From: Gemmatimonadota bacterium
Lineage (GTDB): Bacteria; Gemmatimonadota; Gemmatimonadetes; Gemmatimonadales; GWC2-71-9
DNA length: 64,000 nt
Reading direction: 5' to 3'
Assembly: GCA_003222115.1 (NCBI GenBank)
Contig: QHUL01000049.1
Coordinates: forward strand, 54,310 to 118,309
A model generated the notes under the pieces. The model saw only the letters and a program-made list of their open reading frames with translations, made no database searches and was not told the DNA's origin. The position numbers were made by a program, and so were the translations under genes. Positions within the stretch are counted from its first letter, which is position 1; each line of letters begins with the position of its first letter. Positions 50,372 to 59,642 of the stretch are shown piece after piece.

Positions 50372-51823
50372 GTGACAGCGACACTCCCTCAGCCGATCCG
50401 GTCGCGAGAAGGCGCGGTCCTGGAGCTGCGTCGTCGCCTGCTCCTCGTGAGTTATCACTTCCCACCGGGGCAGGCGGCTGGGGCGCTGCGGTGGGAAAAG
50501 CTCGCCGCCTGCGCCGTCGAGCGGGGCTGGGGCCTGGATGTGGTCACGCTCGATCCCGCTTCTCTCCCGGCCGCAGACTGGAGTCGGCTGGCAGCCCTGC
50601 CCGCCGGGATCCGCGTCTTCGGCGTGCCCGCGCGCGTGCACCCGGCAGAGCGAGTGGTGCGACTCCTCTCGCGGTCCTACCGCCGCCTCCGGCCAGCCGC
50701 GCGCCGGCAGGCCCACCACCGGCGTGACGATGCCCCCTCCGCGGCCGACGTCTGGGCCCTGGCCGGACTCGTGCGGCGCCAGCAGGTGCGCTGGCGCGCG
50801 ACCGCCGTTCGGGACTACGTGCGCGCCTTCCAGGCGTGGCTCGACTTCGCCCGCGAGGGCGTCTGGAGCCGGGCCGCGGGCCTGACCGCGTTGCGGCTCG
50901 CTCAGCCCGGCGTGCATGAGGCGATCGTGACGAGCGGTCCCCCGCATATGGTCCATCAGGCCGGACGGCTGGTGTCAAGGGAGACAGGGTTGCCGCACGT
51001 CATGGATATGCGTGACCCGTGGAGCTTAGTCCCGGGACTACCTGTCTCGGTGGCGAGTCCCGCCTGGTTCTGGCTGGCGGCACGGTACGAGCGCAGCGCT
51101 GTCGAGCGTGCCGCCCTCGTCGTGGCGAATACCGAGCCGCTGCGTATCGCGATGCAGAGGCTCTACCCGACGGTCCGGGGTCGTATCATCGCGGTCTTGA
51201 ACGGGTGCGACGAAGAGCAGATGCCCAGCGTGCCTGCGACTCGTCGCTTCACTATCGCTTACGCCGGTTCGATCTACATCGACCGCAATCCTCGGATCGT
51301 GTTCCGCGCGGCCGCTCGCGTGGTGCGCGAGCTGGGACTCACGGCCGATCAGTTCGGGTTCGACTTCATCGGGTCCGTGGACAGCTTCGGCGGCGTACCG
51401 CTCGATGTGATCGCCCAGGAGGAGGGCCTTGCAGGATACCTACGGACGCGCGCGGCGTTGCCGCGTCGGGAGGCGTTGGCCGTGCTCGCCCAGGCTACGA
51501 TGTTGCTGAGCCTGCCTCAGGATATTGCGGTGTGTATTCCCTCGAAGCTCTTCGAGTACATGCAGTTCGACGCCTGGCTGCTGGTGCTGGCCACGCGCGA
51601 CAGCGCGAGCGAGCTGCTGCTGCGGGGGACGGCCGCGGATGTCGTGGAGCCGGAGGATGTGGACCGGATCTCACACGTTCTGCGGACGCGCTACTCGCAG
51701 TTCGCCACTGGGGTGCGCCCTCGCCGCGTCGCCGCCGATGGTCGCTTCAGTCGGCGCGCGCAGGCTCGAGTGCTGTTCGATGCGCTCGAAGACTGCGTCC
51801 GGGCCGGTGCGGCGACGCGTTAG
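50372..51823 (+). CDS. Glycosyltransferase, GT-B type (family 4-like)
   Basis: 483 residues from GTG. The N-terminal donor-side strand LLLVSYHFPPGQAAGALRW is typical of GT-B enzymes of surface polysaccharide loci. MDMRDPWSLVP lies mid-protein, and the C-terminal domain has YAGSIYIDRNPRIVF and the nucleotide-sugar segment LSLPQDIAVCIPSKLFEYMQ with the conserved Glu. It adds a sugar to the glycan; donor and acceptor unknown. The stop overlaps by four bases the convergent deacetylase-like gene. Confidence 0.85.
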   Translation: MTATLPQPIRSREGAVLELRRRLLLVSYHFPPGQAAGALRWEKLAACAVERGWGLDVVTLDPASLPAADWSRLAALPAGIRVFGVPARVHPAERVVRLLSRSYRRLRPAARRQAHHRRDDAPSAADVWALAGLVRRQQVRWRATAVRDYVRAFQAWLDFAREGVWSRAAGLTALRLAQPGVHEAIVTSGPPHMVHQAGRLVSRETGLPHVMDMRDPWSLVPGLPVSVASPAWFWLAARYERSAVERAALVVANTEPLRIAMQRLYPTVRGRIIAVLNGCDEEQMPSVPATRRFTIAYAGSIYIDRNPRIVFRAAARVVRELGLTADQFGFDFIGSVDSFGGVPLDVIAQEEGLAGYLRTRAALPRREALAVLAQATMLLSLPQDIAVCIPSKLFEYMQFDAWLLVLATRDSASELLLRGTAADVVEPEDVDRISHVLRTRYSQFATGVRPRRVAADGRFSRRAQARVLFDALEDCVRAGAATR

Positions 51824-52839
51824 CGCCACGTCGAGCGCAAGTTTGGCGACAAGCCGCCGCGCCACAGCATCCTGGCCCGCCGCTGACTCTGGTGCGCTAG
51901 CGCGCGTGCCCGGCGCGCCAGGAGGTCCCACGCCCACCGCCACTGCATCTGGCGCCATTCGGCTGCCGCGAGGCACTCACTCTCGCGTCGCGCACGCAGC
52001 CAGTCCAGCAGCTCTCCCACGGGCGGGAACCAGCCGTTCCGAGCGGCGAGCAACTCGAGAAGACGCCGGGTGTGGGGGTGTGGCTTGCCGTCTCGGGCGA
52101 ACCCCTTCCCGAAGTGCGTGGCCACGATGCAGACGCCCCCTTCCTCCTCCAGCTGCTGCTGGTGCTCAGGCCGGAGCAGGGTGTTGAACTCGTCGACATC
52201 GTCGGCATCCGCGGCGGAGAACCACCAGCGCACAAAGGGTCGTTTCGAGTCCCGGTAGGGCATCGAGGGATTGACGCGCAGCACATTGATCTCCGAAAAG
52301 GTCAAGTTGCGCACGTACTCGACCTGCGCGACGCAGAGATCGCCCCACCAGTAGGGCGACCCGGGGCAGTGCCCCTGGTAGAAGTCCGGCGCGTGCGGGG
52401 AAAGGAAGCGATAGAGCCGTCTCAGCAGCGGATCGTCGACGCGCGCAGCCCCCCAGTACAAATTGTCGCGGTTGAACGCGTGGTTGGCGTGTATCCGCGG
52501 CGGCGCCCCGAACACGCGGTGGAAAGACTCCAACGCCCGCACCGTCCGCTCGCGCGGGCTCGTCTCCATCGTTGCGCCGTGGAAGGCCATCTCGAATCCG
52601 CGGGCCTGCAGGTCGACCACAAAGTCGCGGTAGCGCGCATCGTCCATCGTCTCGGAGAGCCAGAAGTCCTCGCTCCCCTCTGGGCAGCGCACCGGCCAGA
52701 CGGTCTTCGTGGTCCGCAGCCCCAATGATTCCAACAGCCGATAGATGGGTCTGACGTTGTCCACCGTCCCATCGTCGGTATCGTCTATGATCGTGAACGC
52801 GAAGCGCGCGTCTCCTGGGAACCGCAGGCACGGGGTCAT
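51820..52839 (-). CDS. Polysaccharide-deacetylase-like protein
   Basis: 339 residues from ATG 52839. The N-terminus FTIIDDTDDGTVDNVRPIYR has the Asp-Asp pair and length seen at the start of polysaccharide-deacetylase/NodB-type barrels. AFHGATMETSPRE and the INVLRVNPSMPYRDSKRP segment follow, and VATHFGKGFARDGKPHPHT carries the late His residues. It is cytoplasmic by lack of a signal. It ends the minus-strand operon ACP-GNAT-VOC-FkbH-deacetylase, starting 10 bases after the FkbH gene. Assigned by fold cues, not by a complete motif set. Confidence 0.65.
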   Translation of the reverse strand: MTPCLRFPGDARFAFTIIDDTDDGTVDNVRPIYRLLESLGLRTTKTVWPVRCPEGSEDFWLSETMDDARYRDFVVDLQARGFEMAFHGATMETSPRERTVRALESFHRVFGAPPRIHANHAFNRDNLYWGAARVDDPLLRRLYRFLSPHAPDFYQGHCPGSPYWWGDLCVAQVEYVRNLTFSEINVLRVNPSMPYRDSKRPFVRWWFSAADADDVDEFNTLLRPEHQQQLEEEGGVCIVATHFGKGFARDGKPHPHTRRLLELLAARNGWFPPVGELLDWLRARRESECLAAAEWRQMQWRWAWDLLARRARALAHQSQRRARMLWRGGLSPNLRSTWR

Positions 52840-52849
52840 TGCGGGTCGC

Positions 52850-54484
52850 TCACCCCTCAGAAACGGTGAATAGCTCCAGGTCTCGCGCGTAACGCGCTCT
52901 GAGGGTTGCTGGGTCCAGACGCACCAAACCGTTGCCATCCGTCGGACCCGCGACCTCGCACAGGAACTGCTGGAACGGCGCATTACGGGCGGTCTTCGCC
53001 CAGTGCATGCCGATGGGCGGGCTGGGCCGGGCAGCCAGCCAAGCCAGAAACGCGTACTCGACGCGGCGCTGGAACACGCGACACGACATGACGAACGAGG
53101 TGATTGTGCTGTCCGGCGCCACCAGGCAAGCCAGGACCTCACCGTGGCTGCCGGTGCGGTCGGTCAGGGTTGCACCGAAGAGGCGACCGCCCGCATCGAG
53201 AATCGCGCCGACCTCGGCGTCTGTGAGGCGCCTGCCGTTGAGGTTGAACTGGTTGGTCTTGGTGATCAGCTGCACGGCTCGGGTGCGGTCCCCACACGCC
53301 CGGTCGTGGATCGTCAGGGTCATCTTCAGGTCCTGGAGGAAGCGCGTCAGGTCGGCGCCCTGGAGGTCGCTCGGCACCATCCCCTCGAGACGACGCCGGT
53401 ACATCTCCGTCCGCTCGCGGTCCTCGGAGGTCGTCGCGCGGCGAGAGAACAGGCTCGAGACTTCGTTAAGGAAGGCGGCCAGGTCGTCGTCGTGTTGCGG
53501 GAACCTCACGCACCGCACGTCGGGCAGCGCGAGGGAGACCTCCGTTAGTTCCACGGGGTTGTCGTCCACGAACACGAAGGAGTCGAGCCCGAGGTTCAAC
53601 TGGTTTGCGAGCTGCTTGATCTGGGCCGACTTCGCGTGGTAGCTCGCGAGTACGGCGACGAAGTCGTTCTCCCCGAGCAGCATCCGGCCGCTGCGGAGCG
53701 GCTCTCTGGCCACTTCCCCGTCGTTCCGGCTCACGGCGCACAAGAGCACGCCCTCGCGCTTGAGTCTCGCGAGCAGACTCTGAAAAATGAAATGCCGGTA
53801 GCCGCCTCCCTCGGGGGCGAAGGCAATGCCTTCCATTCCGTCCTCTGCGATGACCCCTCCCCAGAGCACGTTATCAAGATCGGTGACCAGGACTCGAGAG
53901 CTCGCGGCGACCTCTGAGAGGGCCAGGTCGACGACGGCTTCCGCGATTCTGCCGAGCCAGGCCCCCCCGATCGGGCAGCCAGCTGCCAGATAGATCCCGA
54001 GTGAGAATGCGTCGCGCGGTAGCACCCGCCCATTCAGCGACCAGACGAGACTGAGAAGCCAGTGTGCGAATGAGGCGTTCTCCGCGGGATCCGACAACAT
54101 CGGCGGGAGGGGGGCCGGTACGTACAGCACACGGCCCGCGCGGCGGGCGACCAGCAGGTCTGCCGTGCGCTGCGCGCCACTTCGAAGCTCCGCGGCGCTC
54201 GAGGGATTTGCCGGAATGCCGGAGCGCCAGTCGGCCTCGGGCGCGAAGTCCCACGGCAGCAGGAGGAAGACCTCGCGTTCTTCCGGCCTTGGAGCGGCGC
54301 GCAGCGCTTGGCCAAGGGTGTTGAAGGGCAGTGCCCGCATCTCGGCGGCGCGCCCGCGCTTCGCGGCCGCTGCCCGCACGAACAGGTCGAGCGGATCGGC
54401 GGTACCCGACATGGCCAGCAGGAAGGGTAGCGGGTCACCGCGCTGGAAGGTCGATACGATCTGACGGGCCTCGAGGAAGGTCAT
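52850..54484 (-). CDS. FkbH-type HAD enzyme (glyceryl-ACP loading family)
   Basis: 544 residues from ATG 54484. The N-terminal 190 residues are the family's helical lead domain. The HAD motif is VLVTDLDNVLWGG with Asp202 and Asp204, CAVSRNDGEVA follows as motif II, and FVFVDDNPVE is the fourth motif. A C-terminal acyltransferase-like part completes the protein. FkbH-type enzymes take 1,3-bisphosphoglycerate, dephosphorylate it and load glyceryl on a carrier protein; the neighbouring ACP at 56093 is the obvious partner. The start overlaps the VOC gene stop (ATGA). Confidence 0.88.
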   Translation of the reverse strand: MTFLEARQIVSTFQRGDPLPFLLAMSGTADPLDLFVRAAAAKRGRAAEMRALPFNTLGQALRAAPRPEEREVFLLLPWDFAPEADWRSGIPANPSSAAELRSGAQRTADLLVARRAGRVLYVPAPLPPMLSDPAENASFAHWLLSLVWSLNGRVLPRDAFSLGIYLAAGCPIGGAWLGRIAEAVVDLALSEVAASSRVLVTDLDNVLWGGVIAEDGMEGIAFAPEGGGYRHFIFQSLLARLKREGVLLCAVSRNDGEVAREPLRSGRMLLGENDFVAVLASYHAKSAQIKQLANQLNLGLDSFVFVDDNPVELTEVSLALPDVRCVRFPQHDDDLAAFLNEVSSLFSRRATTSEDRERTEMYRRRLEGMVPSDLQGADLTRFLQDLKMTLTIHDRACGDRTRAVQLITKTNQFNLNGRRLTDAEVGAILDAGGRLFGATLTDRTGSHGEVLACLVAPDSTITSFVMSCRVFQRRVEYAFLAWLAARPSPPIGMHWAKTARNAPFQQFLCEVAGPTDGNGLVRLDPATLRARYARDLELFTVSEG

Positions 54485-54966
54485 GGCACGAGGGGTCCGG
54501 GGTCGGCGCTTGCGCGAGGTGGCACTCCTCGTTCGAGCAGCTCTACGAAGTTCCCCGCCCGCGTGCAGCACCAAGCGATGCGGCGGCCCGCATACGCGAC
54601 GGCGGTCATCGGCTGTTCGAGAACGAGAGTGCCCTGGGCGCGGACGTGCCGCAGCGCTCGCTCGAGATCATCGACCTCGTAGCACACGTGATAGAAGCGG
54701 TTTTTCGTCTTGAGAAACGCCCCCACCGGAGAGTCCTCGGAGGCTGGCTCCACCAGCTCGATCAGAGTTCCATTCTTCCTGCCGTCGGACAGAAACAGCA
54801 CTCTCACTTTTTGTATCGGGTCGTAAATGATGTCGGATACCGCCGTGAGACCGAACGTCAGCTGCCATTCCTTCGAATCCAGTAGCGCATTCGGAGTCGC
54901 CACCCCGATATGGTGCAGGGTGCCATTGAGGATCGCCAAATCGGAAGCCGCTTCCGACGCGAGCAT
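54481..54966 (-). CDS. VOC superfamily protein (glyoxalase/epimerase-like)
   Basis: 161 residues. The two beta-alpha-beta modules have metal-site candidates His in LHHIGVAT, Glu in GTLIELVEP, His in YHVCYEVDDL and Glu in NFVELLERG, the pattern of methylmalonyl-CoA epimerase and glyoxalase I. Its start overlaps the GNAT stop by one base and its stop overlaps the FkbH start, so it belongs to the operon. An epimerase or lyase step on an ACP-bound glyceryl-type unit is plausible. Confidence 0.8.
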   Translation of the reverse strand: MLASEAASDLAILNGTLHHIGVATPNALLDSKEWQLTFGLTAVSDIIYDPIQKVRVLFLSDGRKNGTLIELVEPASEDSPVGAFLKTKNRFYHVCYEVDDLERALRHVRAQGTLVLEQPMTAVAYAGRRIAWCCTRAGNFVELLERGVPPRASADPGPLVP

Positions 54967-56096
54967 CAGACTGGCTCCGGGCCGTCGCCGTCGCTACGCG
55001 TGAGATGGCAATGGCGATTGTCCGCAGCCGCTCTTGTAAGTAGGGCTTCAACCGCAGGAGACCGATAGAACGCACAGTTACTTGGCCCTCGCATCAGGCC
55101 AATGTCAGAGGCCGCCGCGCACCACGCCGGATGCGACTGGTACGTCACGATCAGATCGACGTCCTCGTCGACGAGGTAACGGAATCCAGCCTCCATCACG
55201 CCGGTCGCATCACCAGGCTGCGCTAGACCGTCAGTGAGGATCCCTACCCGGAGGCCGCCGAAGTGTCGCTCCAATCGGGTCCCGAGGGCATTGATGGATC
55301 GGGCGCAGATCCACCCCACGTCGCGACCACTGTGCTGGACTCGTAGTCGTGTCAGACACCTGAAGCCTTCGGGGTACAGCGCGTTGAGCGCCCGGCTGTC
55401 GCGAGCGGCGATGAAACCGTAGGAGTCACGACACCGCTCCCAGTGCTCATCCGCCCAAGAGTCGAAGCGGTCCACCACCGCGTATGTGAATTGGCGCGCC
55501 CGTCCCCCTCTCATCGCGGCGCGGACGCCCGCCAGTAGCTTGTTGGCGGTCCACGCAACACCGCTCGCGGCGAGGCAATCAGCGACCGTTCGTCGCAAGC
55601 GAGTCGTTCGGGCGTACGCCAGGTGACGAAGCACCCGGGACGGATGACGCAGGTGGAAAAAGAAGGGGAGCGAGGAGCCGGCCCAACGCGCGGCGGCAAG
55701 TATCTTGGCAAACGGGCCAGCGTGCCCGCCCATCCCCAATGCCATGAGGTATGGCTGCTGCCGAAGCAGACTGAACAACAGACTTGCCGGTACGCCTGCC
55801 GCCTTCCCGTCTATGAGGCTCTCGGCGACCGGGTAGACGGTCCAGCCGACGCGTACCGAGCGCCCTGCTGACCAAAACAGCTGCTCCCTGAGCCAGATGC
55901 CGCCACGGATTTCCTCACCCGCGGCCGCCACGTAGAGACGTTGGACGATGGACTCCTTGTCGAGGCGTCGCTCCTCGCTGCGGCGGGAATCCTCATGACC
56001 TACCCGGTGGGGCAGCCCCGCTGTGGCAAGCCGCACATTGAGGCGTTCGATGGCCGGCACGTCGGCGGTCTTGAACCGCCTCACCATCACGGTCAT
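54966..56096 (-). CDS. GNAT-like acyltransferase protein
   Basis: 376 residues. The N-terminal part MVRRFKTADVPAIERLNVRL is the opening of GNAT folds, and GMGGHAGPFAKILAAARWAG resembles the acetyl-CoA pyrophosphate loop region. A second half (about 205-375) may be another GNAT-like domain with YRSP near the end. Translationally coupled to ACP (ATGA at 56093-56096) and to the VOC gene. It could transfer the ACP-bound acyl or glyceryl unit onto an amine. Confidence 0.65.
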   Translation of the reverse strand: MTVMVRRFKTADVPAIERLNVRLATAGLPHRVGHEDSRRSEERRLDKESIVQRLYVAAAGEEIRGGIWLREQLFWSAGRSVRVGWTVYPVAESLIDGKAAGVPASLLFSLLRQQPYLMALGMGGHAGPFAKILAAARWAGSSLPFFFHLRHPSRVLRHLAYARTTRLRRTVADCLAASGVAWTANKLLAGVRAAMRGGRARQFTYAVVDRFDSWADEHWERCRDSYGFIAARDSRALNALYPEGFRCLTRLRVQHSGRDVGWICARSINALGTRLERHFGGLRVGILTDGLAQPGDATGVMEAGFRYLVDEDVDLIVTYQSHPAWCAAASDIGLMRGPSNCAFYRSPAVEALLTRAAADNRHCHLTRSDGDGPEPV

Positions 56097-56350
56097 GACG
56101 CAGCTCTCGCCGGCGAGCTGCCCGAAGCGCTTTCCAGCCGCCTCTGAATCGCGCCGACTGAGATCAGATTCGCGATCTCCTCTGCGTCGAATTGAACGCC
56201 GAACTCGGCCTCCAATGCCAGGACGAGATACACGTGGTTGAGAGAATCCCAGCTCTCGATCGTGGCTGGGGAGTCTTGCTCAGAGAGCTGAGAGGCCTCC
56301 CGCCCAAATACCGCCTCGAAGACTGCTTGTAACCGTGGGTCGACACTCAT
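56093..56350 (-). CDS. Acyl carrier protein 2 of the accessory region
   Basis: 85 residues from ATG 56350 (GTG 56371 would add seven residues). The attachment site is Ser36 in ESWDSLNHVYLVLALE. Helix II and III match small discrete ACPs. It is first in the minus-strand operon ACP, GNAT, VOC, FkbH, deacetylase, so it most likely carries the glyceryl or derived group made by FkbH. Activated by the AcpS at 41744. Confidence 0.88.
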   Translation of the reverse strand: MSVDPRLQAVFEAVFGREASQLSEQDSPATIESWDSLNHVYLVLALEAEFGVQFDAEEIANLISVGAIQRRLESASGSSPARAAS

Positions 56351-56769
56351 CGTAGCGCTCTCACTCTGCACGATAGCAACACTGCACGCGGGGGCCGGGA
56401 TGCCCTGTGGCTACGGGCATCCCCTCGCTCTTGCAAGGATTGTGCGGCAGAAGTCCGAGCCCATCTGCCCAGGCCTGACATCCTGGTGTTGCGCGAGCGC
56501 CACAGATTCCATGGGGAGGGAGAGCGGATGGTTGGGTTCATTATCGATCACCTGAGCGCGAGCATGCGTGTCATCCTGCGGATCAGGCCGGTGCCACCTA
56601 GCCCGCGCAGTCCTTCTCTCTGCGCGCTGGCATCGTCCTTGCCACCCTTTGCGATCCGTTCCTTCCCACGGGCCCCACAGCGCGAGGTAACCATCGAATG
56701 TCAACGTGGCACGTGGTTCCGACCGAGGAAGCGCAGCGGCGCGGCGGGGGCCGACGGGAGGTAGGAGCC
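56351..56769. promoter_or_regulatory. Divergent intergenic region with a 9-bp inverted repeat
   Basis: About 420 bases separate the minus-strand ACP operon from the plus-strand RraA-like gene; no protein is credible. GGGATGCCC (56397-56405) and GGGCATCCC (56415-56423) form a perfect stem with a nine-base loop near the ACP start and could be an operator or attenuator. No T-run follows. Confidence 0.45.
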
Positions 56770-57489
56770 ATGGTGAGCAAGCCGATGACGTCGGAGTTGA
56801 ATCCGGGTCCCGGGTTCCGGATGCGGCGCCATATCGGCCGCCCCGATCCCGCGTTGGTGGCGGGGTTCCGGGAGTTCGAGACGCCCATGATTTCAGATCT
56901 GATGAATCGCCTGTACACGATGTGCACCGCGATCCGAAACGTCACCGCTCCCCACCTCCGGATCCTCGGCCCCGCCTGCACCGTCAAAGTGTTTCCCGGC
57001 GACAACCTGATGGTGCACAAGGCCCTCGATCTCGCCGCGCCGAACGACATCCTCGTGGTCGATGCGGGTGGGTCCGCGATGAACGCGGTGCTCGGGGACT
57101 TGGTCAGCACCAAGGCGCGGCATCGCAAGATCACCGGCTTCGTGGTGGATGGCTACGTGCGCGACATCCCCGGAATTGTCGCTCTCGACTTCCCGGTCTA
57201 CGCGCGCGGCGTGACACCGATCGGCCCGCTCCACCGCGGCCCCGGGGAAGTCAACTTCCCGGTTCAGTGCGGCGGTATCGTGGTTCACCCCGGCGACATC
57301 ATCGTGGGGGACGAGAACGGCGTCGTGGTCATTCCCCAAGATGCCGCCGCCAGCCTGCTCGAGCGCCTGCGGATGCGTCGGGAGACCGAAGCCAACTATG
57401 TGGCGGCTGTCGCGCGAGGCGAGTTCTCTAACGCCTGGGTGGACGCCCTCTTGACCCAGGGAGGGTGCGAAGTGGTCGATCCCGATTGA
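56770..57489 (+). CDS. RraA-like family protein (aldolase/demethylmenaquinone-methyltransferase-like)
   Basis: 239 residues from ATG 56770, preceded by GGGAGGTAGGAG, a very strong Shine-Dalgarno. The RraA fold is clear: PNDILVVDAGGSAMNAVLGD, GFVVDGYVRDIPGIVALDFP (the RraA glycine/Arg-Asp segment), YARGVTPIG and HPGDIIVGDENGVVVIP. Members include 4-hydroxy-4-methyl-2-oxoglutarate aldolases. Enzymatic function in this locus is not predictable; it could cleave or form a branched acid unit used by the carrier proteins. Confidence 0.85.
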   Translation: MVSKPMTSELNPGPGFRMRRHIGRPDPALVAGFREFETPMISDLMNRLYTMCTAIRNVTAPHLRILGPACTVKVFPGDNLMVHKALDLAAPNDILVVDAGGSAMNAVLGDLVSTKARHRKITGFVVDGYVRDIPGIVALDFPVYARGVTPIGPLHRGPGEVNFPVQCGGIVVHPGDIIVGDENGVVVIPQDAAASLLERLRMRRETEANYVAAVARGEFSNAWVDALLTQGGCEVVDPD

Positions 57490-57514
57490 GGGGCCGCAGC
57501 GTCGCGCTCCCGTC

Positions 57515-58390
57515 ATGAAAGACGAAGCAGCAATGACACAACGCCTATACAGGTCGCTCAAGCAACTGCCTGGAATTAGGGCCCTCATCCAGACACCCTG
57601 GTGGAAGGTCCGTAGGCATCGGCTCACCTTGGCCCTCAGTCCCCGGCGGAACTGTCACTTTACCTGTTTTCTCAGGCTGCCCACCCAGTTTGAGGCACTA
57701 TCCGGGCCGGTGTTGGATTTCCTAACGCAAAACGCCAGCGCGAAGCCTTTGGATATTGCCGTCATCGGATGTTCCACGGGAGCGGAGGCCTATTCGATAG
57801 CGTCTGTGTTACGACAGCGGCACCCCGATCTCGTCTTTACTGTGCGTGCTTATGACATTGACCGGGAGTGTATCGAGAAAGCCCGCAATGGTCGTTATAC
57901 GCCGGAGGAGGTATTTCGTACGGACCTGTCAGGAAGCACAACGGTAACCGCGAATTTCGTTGGCGTAACGTTTGATATCGAAGATGGCTGTTATGTCGTC
58001 AAGCGTGATGTGAGGAATCATGTTCGTTTTGGTCTCGCTGATGCTCTAGACCCGAACTTGAAGGAACGCATTGGCTCAGCGGACATTGTCTATGCCCAGC
58101 ATGTGCTCATTCATCTAGCAGCGCACAATGCGAAAAGGGCGTTTAGAAATATTTGCCTCCTTTTGAATCCTAGAGCCGTGCTGTTTGTCGCCGGCATGGA
58201 CCTGCATATTCTTCAGGAGCAGACGCGGAAGCATGGTCTCATCCCATCCGGATACAAGTTGGAGGAGATCTACAGGGAATTGAACGCGTATAGCGATGGG
58301 TGGCCGTGGAATTACAGCGCGCTAGAGCCGTTCATGACTGTTCGCAAGGAATGGCACCGAAGATATTCAACGATATTCTTTAAAGCGTAG
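57515..58390 (+). CDS. CheR-type SAM methyltransferase domain protein, base composition unlike its neighbours
   Basis: 291 residues; ATG 57533 is an alternative start. The SAM-binding part reads VIGCSTGAEAYSIASVL and RAYDIDRECIEKARNGRYTP, the signature of CheR-class methyltransferases. AQHVLIHLAAHNAKRAFRNI follows, where chemotaxis CheR has its R-N-V-L-like motif. A CheR N-terminal domain and pentapeptide-binding parts are not obvious, so its target need not be chemoreceptors. The sequence is AT-richer than its neighbours: 59 of 120 bases are G or C at 58081-58200. That suggests later arrival in the genome. Confidence 0.75.
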   Translation: MKDEAAMTQRLYRSLKQLPGIRALIQTPWWKVRRHRLTLALSPRRNCHFTCFLRLPTQFEALSGPVLDFLTQNASAKPLDIAVIGCSTGAEAYSIASVLRQRHPDLVFTVRAYDIDRECIEKARNGRYTPEEVFRTDLSGSTTVTANFVGVTFDIEDGCYVVKRDVRNHVRFGLADALDPNLKERIGSADIVYAQHVLIHLAAHNAKRAFRNICLLLNPRAVLFVAGMDLHILQEQTRKHGLIPSGYKLEEIYRELNAYSDGWPWNYSALEPFMTVRKEWHRRYSTIFFKA

Positions 58391-58391
58391 T

Positions 58392-59642
58392 GTGGGGACT
58401 AAGGGCGCGAGCGTGCTACCGCCGGTCATCCTGCTGGGAGGCACGGCGAACGCCTTGTCGGTGGCGTGGACCCTTCGGCGTCGCGGGATCGCCGTGTATG
58501 CGCTCGCCCCCTCGACCGCGCCCATCCGCTACTCGCGCTACAGTCGCTGGATCTCCGTGCGCGAGAACGGAGATCCCCAGGGAGCTTGGATGGAGTGGCT
58601 GCTGGGAGGCGGCGGTGCTGCGCTCGAGGGCGCCGTGCTGCTGCCCTGCGGGGACGACGGCGTCGAGCTCACCGCCCGCAACCGCACGCGGCTCGCGGCG
58701 CGGTTCCGGCTGATCGAGGGCAACGACGAAATTCTCCTCGCCATGCTGGACAAAGCGTCCACCTACGCGCTGGCGGCCCGGGTGGGCGTGCCCGCCCCGG
58801 CCGCCTGTCCCGCTCGCACCCTACCGGAGGCACTCGCCGCCGCGGAGCGGGTGGGCTACCCGTGCGCGTTGAAGCCGCGATACTCACACCGGCTCCAGAG
58901 GTTCTTCAAAGCGAAGCTGTTTGTGGTCACGAGCCGGGAGCACTTGTGCTCGGTGTTCGAGCAGGTGCAGGCGCACGGACTCGACATGCTGGTGACGGAA
59001 ATCATTCCCGGTGGGGACGACCGGTTTTGCAGTTACTACACGTACCTCGACGACCGGCTGAAACCGCTGTTCCACTTCACCAAGAGGAAGCTGCGCCAGT
59101 ACCCCAACGGGTTCGGGACCGGGACCTACCACATTTCGGACTGGAACCCTGAGGTCGCACGGCTGGGCCTCAGGTTCTTCCAGGGCGTCGGCCTGTCCGG
59201 ATTCGGCAACGTCGAGTTCAAGCGGGATCCCAGGGACAACGAGCTGAAGCTGATCGAGTGCAATCCGCGCTTCACGCTGTTGCACGAGATGGTCCAGATC
59301 TGCGGGATCGACCTGTCGCTCCTCGTCTACAATCGGCTGACTGACCGGCCCCTCCCCACGGTTGGAGAGTACCGACGGGGCGTGCGGTTCCTCGTTCTGC
59401 GCGAGGACTTTTACGCGTTTCGGGAGGCGCGCGGGCGGGGTGAGCTGTCCTGGACGCGGTGGCTACGCAGCCTGCTCCACTGGCAGCACTTCCTCTACTT
59501 TCGCTGGAGCGATCCGTGGCCGGCGACGGTCCTCGCGTCGTGGTACCTGCGCGACCAGGTCCGCCGGCGGCTGTGGGGTGTGTTCGCACGGCGACGGTCC
59601 GGCCTGCCTCGAGGACTCCGTGACGGCGACCATCGCGCCTGA
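58392..59642 (+). CDS. ATP-grasp ligase 2
   Basis: 416 residues from GTG, one base after the previous stop. ILLGGTANALSVAWTLRRRG is the pre-ATP-grasp domain. CALKPRYSHRLQRFFKAKLF carries the ATP-binding Lys residues and LVTEIIPGGDDRF follows. NVEFKRDPRDNELKLIECN provides the Mg ligands Glu and Asn. Related to the ATP-grasp enzyme at 43411 but clearly a different subfamily. Probable role: joining an amino acid or amine to an activated acid during glycan or metabolite assembly. It overlaps the Ldh gene by 23 bases. Confidence 0.85.
   Translation: MGTKGASVLPPVILLGGTANALSVAWTLRRRGIAVYALAPSTAPIRYSRYSRWISVRENGDPQGAWMEWLLGGGGAALEGAVLLPCGDDGVELTARNRTRLAARFRLIEGNDEILLAMLDKASTYALAARVGVPAPAACPARTLPEALAAAERVGYPCALKPRYSHRLQRFFKAKLFVVTSREHLCSVFEQVQAHGLDMLVTEIIPGGDDRFCSYYTYLDDRLKPLFHFTKRKLRQYPNGFGTGTYHISDWNPEVARLGLRFFQGVGLSGFGNVEFKRDPRDNELKLIECNPRFTLLHEMVQICGIDLSLLVYNRLTDRPLPTVGEYRRGVRFLVLREDFYAFREARGRGELSWTRWLRSLLHWQHFLYFRWSDPWPATVLASWYLRDQVRRRLWGVFARRRSGLPRGLRDGDHRA

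Noticed and set aside
57515..58390. Chemotaxis cluster, suggested by the CheR signature
   Set aside because: No CheB, receptor, CheA or CheW gene is present, and the CheR N-terminal domain is not evident.
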